Program-made: the position numbers and the translations under genes
Shown here: one piece after another, positions 63,881 to 64,000 of the stretch
Layout: each line of letters begins with the position of its first letter
Position numbering within the stretch: the stretch's first letter is position 1
Notes under the pieces: model-generated
Told to the model about the DNA's origin: nothing
What the model saw: only the letters and a program-made list of their open reading frames with translations
The model's database searches: none
Source: Thermoanaerobacter pseudethanolicus ATCC 33223
GTDB taxonomy: Bacteria > Bacillota > Thermoanaerobacteria > Thermoanaerobacterales > Thermoanaerobacteraceae
NCBI RefSeq assembly: GCF_000019085.1
Contig: NC_010321.1
Location: 1,186,501 to 1,250,500, forward strand
Direction: 5' to 3'
Length of the DNA: 64,000 bases

Positions 63881-64000
63881 TTAATTGTTATCTACAATTA
63901 CTTCCGATACTTTAGTTATTTTATAACCTTTTTCTTTAAGTTGTTTTATTATCTGTGGCAATGCTTCCACAGTATTTTGAGTAGGGTGCATTAACACAAT
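63881..64000 (-). CDS. Polysaccharide deacetylase C-terminus (YlxY-like), cut by window end
   Basis: 39 codons at the window edge: IVLMHPTQNTVEALPQIIKQ then LKEKGYKITKVSEVIVDNN. This is the typical end of NodB-type deacetylases (LMHP, LPxIIxxLKxxGY). Its place before the M16 peptidase matches ylxY, which follows pnpA in Bacillus. Confidence 0.85.
   Translation of the reverse strand: MVLMHPTQNTVEALPQIIKQLKEKGYKITKVSEVIVDNN

Overview
The window looks like a chromosomal stretch of a thermophilic, anaerobic, spore-forming low-GC Firmicute close to Thermoanaerobacter/Caldanaerobacter (an inference from gene content; no search could be run). The reasons are AT-rich coding sequence with strong GGAGG ribosome sites and many TTG/GTG starts, sporulation genes (spoVK, spoVS, SpoIIIE/FtsK, dacF-like), a ferredoxin-dependent 2-oxoacid oxidoreductase, and a Bacillus/Clostridium-style order around recA. 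No tRNA, rRNA or CRISPR was seen.

Layout. 1-1.5 kb: GC-rich floA (5' end outside the window) and a small membrane protein, then decayed fragments. 2-10.5 kb: dacF, an iron-sulfur flavoprotein pair, a pseudouridine synthase, a GNAT, speE-speB, a carboxyltransferase subunit and a LysM protein. 11-17 kb: surE, then korDABC with a co-transcribed RpiR regulator, then gdhA. 17-24.2 kb: an accessory island between two 185-bp copies of the gdhA 3' end. 24-42 kb: metabolic and housekeeping genes (PGM-like, flavoprotein, frameshifted aroH, cmk-plsC-ispH-S1, speD, cheR, miaB-mutS-mutL-miaA-hfq, proC, rnhA, a Xer-type recombinase). 42-64 kb, almost all minus strand: ynbB-like gene, spoVK, purB, aspartate aminotransferase, PHP enzyme, spoVS, ymdB, rny, an intact IS4-type element, recX, recA, cinA, pgsA, rimO, ftsK/spoIIIE, ylzJ-like, tepA, aspartokinase, ymxH, dut, M16 peptidase and the end of a polysaccharide deacetylase.

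The most interesting region is the island. It holds an ArsB/NhaD-type carrier, a truncated copy of korD, a decayed IS end, a GC-rich Nramp-fold transporter without the usual metal ligands, an IS3-type remnant, and a complete 5-oxoprolinase set (pxpA, pxpB, pxpC) with a DUF1445 (YcsI-type) gene. It ends in a second gdhA 3' end carrying the only convincing gdhA terminator. With the adjacent gdhA and korDABC this gives a plausible route 5-oxoproline -> glutamate -> 2-oxoglutarate -> succinyl-CoA plus reduced ferredoxin. The Nramp-like gene differs sharply in base composition from the pxp genes and lies between two IS remnants, so the island looks assembled in steps.

The second mobile element is an intact IS (about 50736-52482) with an 11-12 bp target duplication. 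It sits between recX and rny, directly upstream of the rny ribosome site, splitting what looks like one recA-recX-rny-ymdB-spoVS block. Its left end matches the decayed IS end in the island, and both can fold into the same terminal hairpin.
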